Assembly: GCA_955652845.1 (NCBI GenBank)
Contig: CATPBY010000427.1
Location: 1-7,506 of the forward strand
DNA from: an uncultured Terriglobales bacterium
Lineage (GTDB): Bacteria; Acidobacteriota; Terriglobia; Terriglobales; Acidobacteriaceae
Length of the DNA stretch: 7,506 bases
Direction: 5' to 3'
A program made the position numbers and the translations under genes. Below the pieces are notes generated by a model. It saw nothing but the letters and a program-made list of their open reading frames with translations. It did not search any database and was not told the origin of the DNA. The first letter of the stretch is position 1, and each line of letters opens with the position of its first letter. Positions 6,269 through 7,506 of the stretch are shown here, piece by piece.

Positions 6269-7039
6269 TCAAATGGTGAAGATATAGTCATATCTGAACT
6301 CTGAATTAACAACCTTCCCGCTTGCGTCCAGTTCCTTGTGACGGAAGTAGGCTTTGAGCCGAAGACCACAATTCTCTGCCATCGATATCACCTTCGCCGG
6401 CCCGGCATAGAAGATTCCGGCAGAATTGAGAATAATCTTCTCCCGGCCAATCAGCGCCTTCAGCGAACGACGGATCATGCCAAGAAAAGAACGGACGCCA
6501 TCGTGTCTTAGCAAGTGCCACTGCAACCCCAGCATGGACGTTCCGCGGTACATGCCGTAGTAGGCATATTCGTTAATCTCTGGAATCTCGCCAATCCAAA
6601 TCGTCGCACCCGGCCGCGCAATTCTCACCATCTCTTTTAGCGCGGCCTCAATATCGTCCTCCGAGGGGAGTAACAGTAACGTAGCGTTACAAACGATTTT
6701 GGACGCACATCCCGAATCGAGAGGAAGCGACTGAGCCTGGCCGGCGATAAATGTCAGCTCCGGACATTCGGACTTCAATCTTCTCTCCTCTTCGATGCTA
6801 CCGGTGATTCCGATGCACTTTGCGACGCTTCCATTTGCCATCCTCTGCAAAGAACCATCGCCGCAGCCAATATCCACGACGAAATCCTCGGGCACCAACT
6901 GAATCACATCCAAAATCCGCCGATTCACGAACTGAGTGAGTGACTTCCGGTTGGGTCGTGCTGCCAGCTCATGGATATCGGCGCATTGCGACCTCAAGCG
7001 ATAGGCGTCGACGTTGGTATTGACTCGCAGTATCGGCAT
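6269..7039 (-). CDS. Class I SAM-dependent methyltransferase
   Basis: A 256-residue protein with a Rossmann-type methyltransferase core. Counting from the ATG at 7039, the SAM-binding motif I FVVDIGCGDGSL is at 53-64. The 'motif II' acidic position is unclear (GITGS, with no aspartate at the usual place). SLPLDSGCASKIVCNATLLL (104-123) matches the post-II/IV region, and MVRIARPGATIWIGEIPE (137-154) is the usual late strand-loop of Methyltransf_11-type enzymes. The C-terminal part (about 160-256) is a specificity region rich in aromatic and basic residues that I cannot assign. I chose ATG 7039 because GGA lies 7 bases upstream; a GTG at 7051 would add four residues but has its GGA only 2 bases away. 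Lying between pseC and the cytidylyltransferase gene, it plausibly methylates Pse, a precursor or the glycan, but the substrate is inferred only from position. The gaps on both sides contrast with the tight packing downstream. Confidence 0.82.
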   Translation of the reverse strand: MPILRVNTNVDAYRLRSQCADIHELAARPNRKSLTQFVNRRILDVIQLVPEDFVVDIGCGDGSLQRMANGSVAKCIGITGSIEEERRLKSECPELTFIAGQAQSLPLDSGCASKIVCNATLLLLPSEDDIEAALKEMVRIARPGATIWIGEIPEINEYAYYGMYRGTSMLGLQWHLLRHDGVRSFLGMIRRSLKALIGREKIILNSAGIFYAGPAKVISMAENCGLRLKAYFRHKELDASGKVVNSEFRYDYIFTI

Positions 7040-7183
7040 TTCACCGTCCACCGTCCGTGAGGCTGGTACTCATGTGTAACGATACCTTTGTCCGCCAACG
7101 CCTTCAAAATAATACTCGCCATAAACGCGCATCGAATGTGGCGGCGACTCTTCGTCTTGTCACACAGTCCACCTGATATCTTG
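7040..7183. other. 144-bp gap between the aminotransferase and methyltransferase genes
   Basis: I see no hairpin with a U-run after the aminotransferase stop. On the minus strand TATTAT (about 7109-7114) resembles a -10 box, but the -35 position 16-17 bases upstream matches poorly, so I do not call a promoter. A 42-codon ATG frame (7122-6994) with one CxxC pair crosses the gap into the methyltransferase start. A 10-codon frame (7073-7041) ends two bases before the methyltransferase ATG. Neither is convincing as a gene. Confidence 0.5.
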
Positions 7184-7506
7184 TCAGTTTTGGAAGTAAC
7201 TCATGGTCTTCTTCACTGCGGTGATCACATCTTCCACATCCTGATCGCTCATGCCGTGAAACATGGGCAAGCTGATCAGCCGTTCGTAGGCTGATTCCGT
7301 CACAGGATACTCTTCGCTGCGGTAGCCAAACCGGTCGCGGTAATAGGGATGGCGGTACACCGGAATGTAGTGCACGTTCACGCCGATGTTTTCGGCGCGC
7401 AGCGCACGAAAAATCTCAGCCCTGCCAGCAGAAAGTTGCTGCAGCTTCAGGCGCACAGGATAGAGGTGCCAGGCAGGGCCAGCTTCGCTCCGGACCTGCG
7501 GCAAGA
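7184..7506 (-). CDS. pseC: PseC-like DegT/DnrJ/EryC1/StrS aminotransferase, C-terminal part (cut by window edge)
   Basis: The last 107 or so codons of a PLP-dependent sugar aminotransferase whose start is beyond the right edge. Visible segments are AWHLYPVRL, IFRALRAENIGVNVHYIPVY, then RHPYYRDRFGY, ESAYERLISLPMFHGMSDQD and VEDVITAVKK. HLYPVR, GI-VNVHYIPV-xxPYY and A-Y-R-ISLPMF form the standard C-terminal domain of this family. 'VNVHYIPVYRHPYY' is the form seen in PseC, which aminates the 4-keto sugar nucleotide to UDP-4-amino-4,6-dideoxy-GlcNAc-type altrosamine. The catalytic lysine lies outside the window. Assignment to PseC rather than another DegT enzyme leans on the pseG and pseI genes downstream. 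A pseB dehydratase gene is expected just upstream, beyond the edge. Confidence 0.82.
   Translation of the reverse strand, partial: LPQVRSEAGPAWHLYPVRLKLQQLSAGRAEIFRALRAENIGVNVHYIPVYRHPYYRDRFGYRSEEYPVTESAYERLISLPMFHGMSDQDVEDVITAVKKTMSYFQN

Noticed and set aside
7041..7073. 10-codon upstream frame (MSTSLTDGGR) ending next to the methyltransferase ATG
   Set aside because: It has only a weak ribosome-binding site about 10 bases away, and no attenuator structure or codon bias suggests a leader peptide.
7109..7135. Possible promoter before the methyltransferase gene (TATTAT as -10)
   Set aside because: The sequence 16-17 bases upstream (around TTCGAT) matches a -35 box poorly, and single -10-like hexamers are common.

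Overview
The window is bacterial, moderately GC-rich and densely coding, and every gene I can support lies on the minus strand. It is a surface-carbohydrate locus built around pseudaminic acid (Pse), a nine-carbon sialic-acid-like sugar used on flagellins, capsules and O-antigens. Three enzymes point to this sugar: the PseC-type aminotransferase end, the PseG-type hydrolase and the PseI-type synthase. The taxon cannot be fixed from the sequence. There are no RNA genes, insertion sequences, CRISPR arrays or convincing terminators.

In transcription order (right to left): the C-terminal end of a PseC-like aminotransferase (7506-7184, cut by the window edge); a 144-bp gap; a class I SAM methyltransferase (7039-6269); a 147-bp gap; an SpsF-like cytidylyltransferase that probably makes CMP-Pse (6121-5384); a 585-residue protein that looks like a GT-B/capsule-type glycosyltransferase (5371-3614); a PseG hydrolase fused to a GNAT acetyltransferase (3604-2087); a WbqC-family protein (2090-1335); PseI (1338-280); and the first 94 codons of a polysaccharide deacetylase-like protein (283-1, cut by the window edge). 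From the cytidylyltransferase onward the genes are 9-12 bp apart or overlap by 4 bp (GTGA, ATGA, ATGA), so they are very probably one translationally coupled operon.

Inferred pathway: a dehydratase (PseB, not in the window) and PseC give the 4-amino sugar nucleotide. An acetyltransferase, possibly the fused GNAT domain, N-acetylates it. PseG removes UDP, PseI condenses the product with phosphoenolpyruvate to give Pse, and the SpsF-like enzyme activates it with CMP. The 585-residue protein is the best candidate transferase. The methyltransferase, the WbqC protein and the deacetylase are candidates for tailoring the sugar or glycan.

The most distinctive sequence-level observation is inside the pseG-GNAT gene. 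A near-consensus ribosome-binding site and an in-frame ATG sit exactly at the domain junction, so the acetyltransferase may also be made as a separate protein.
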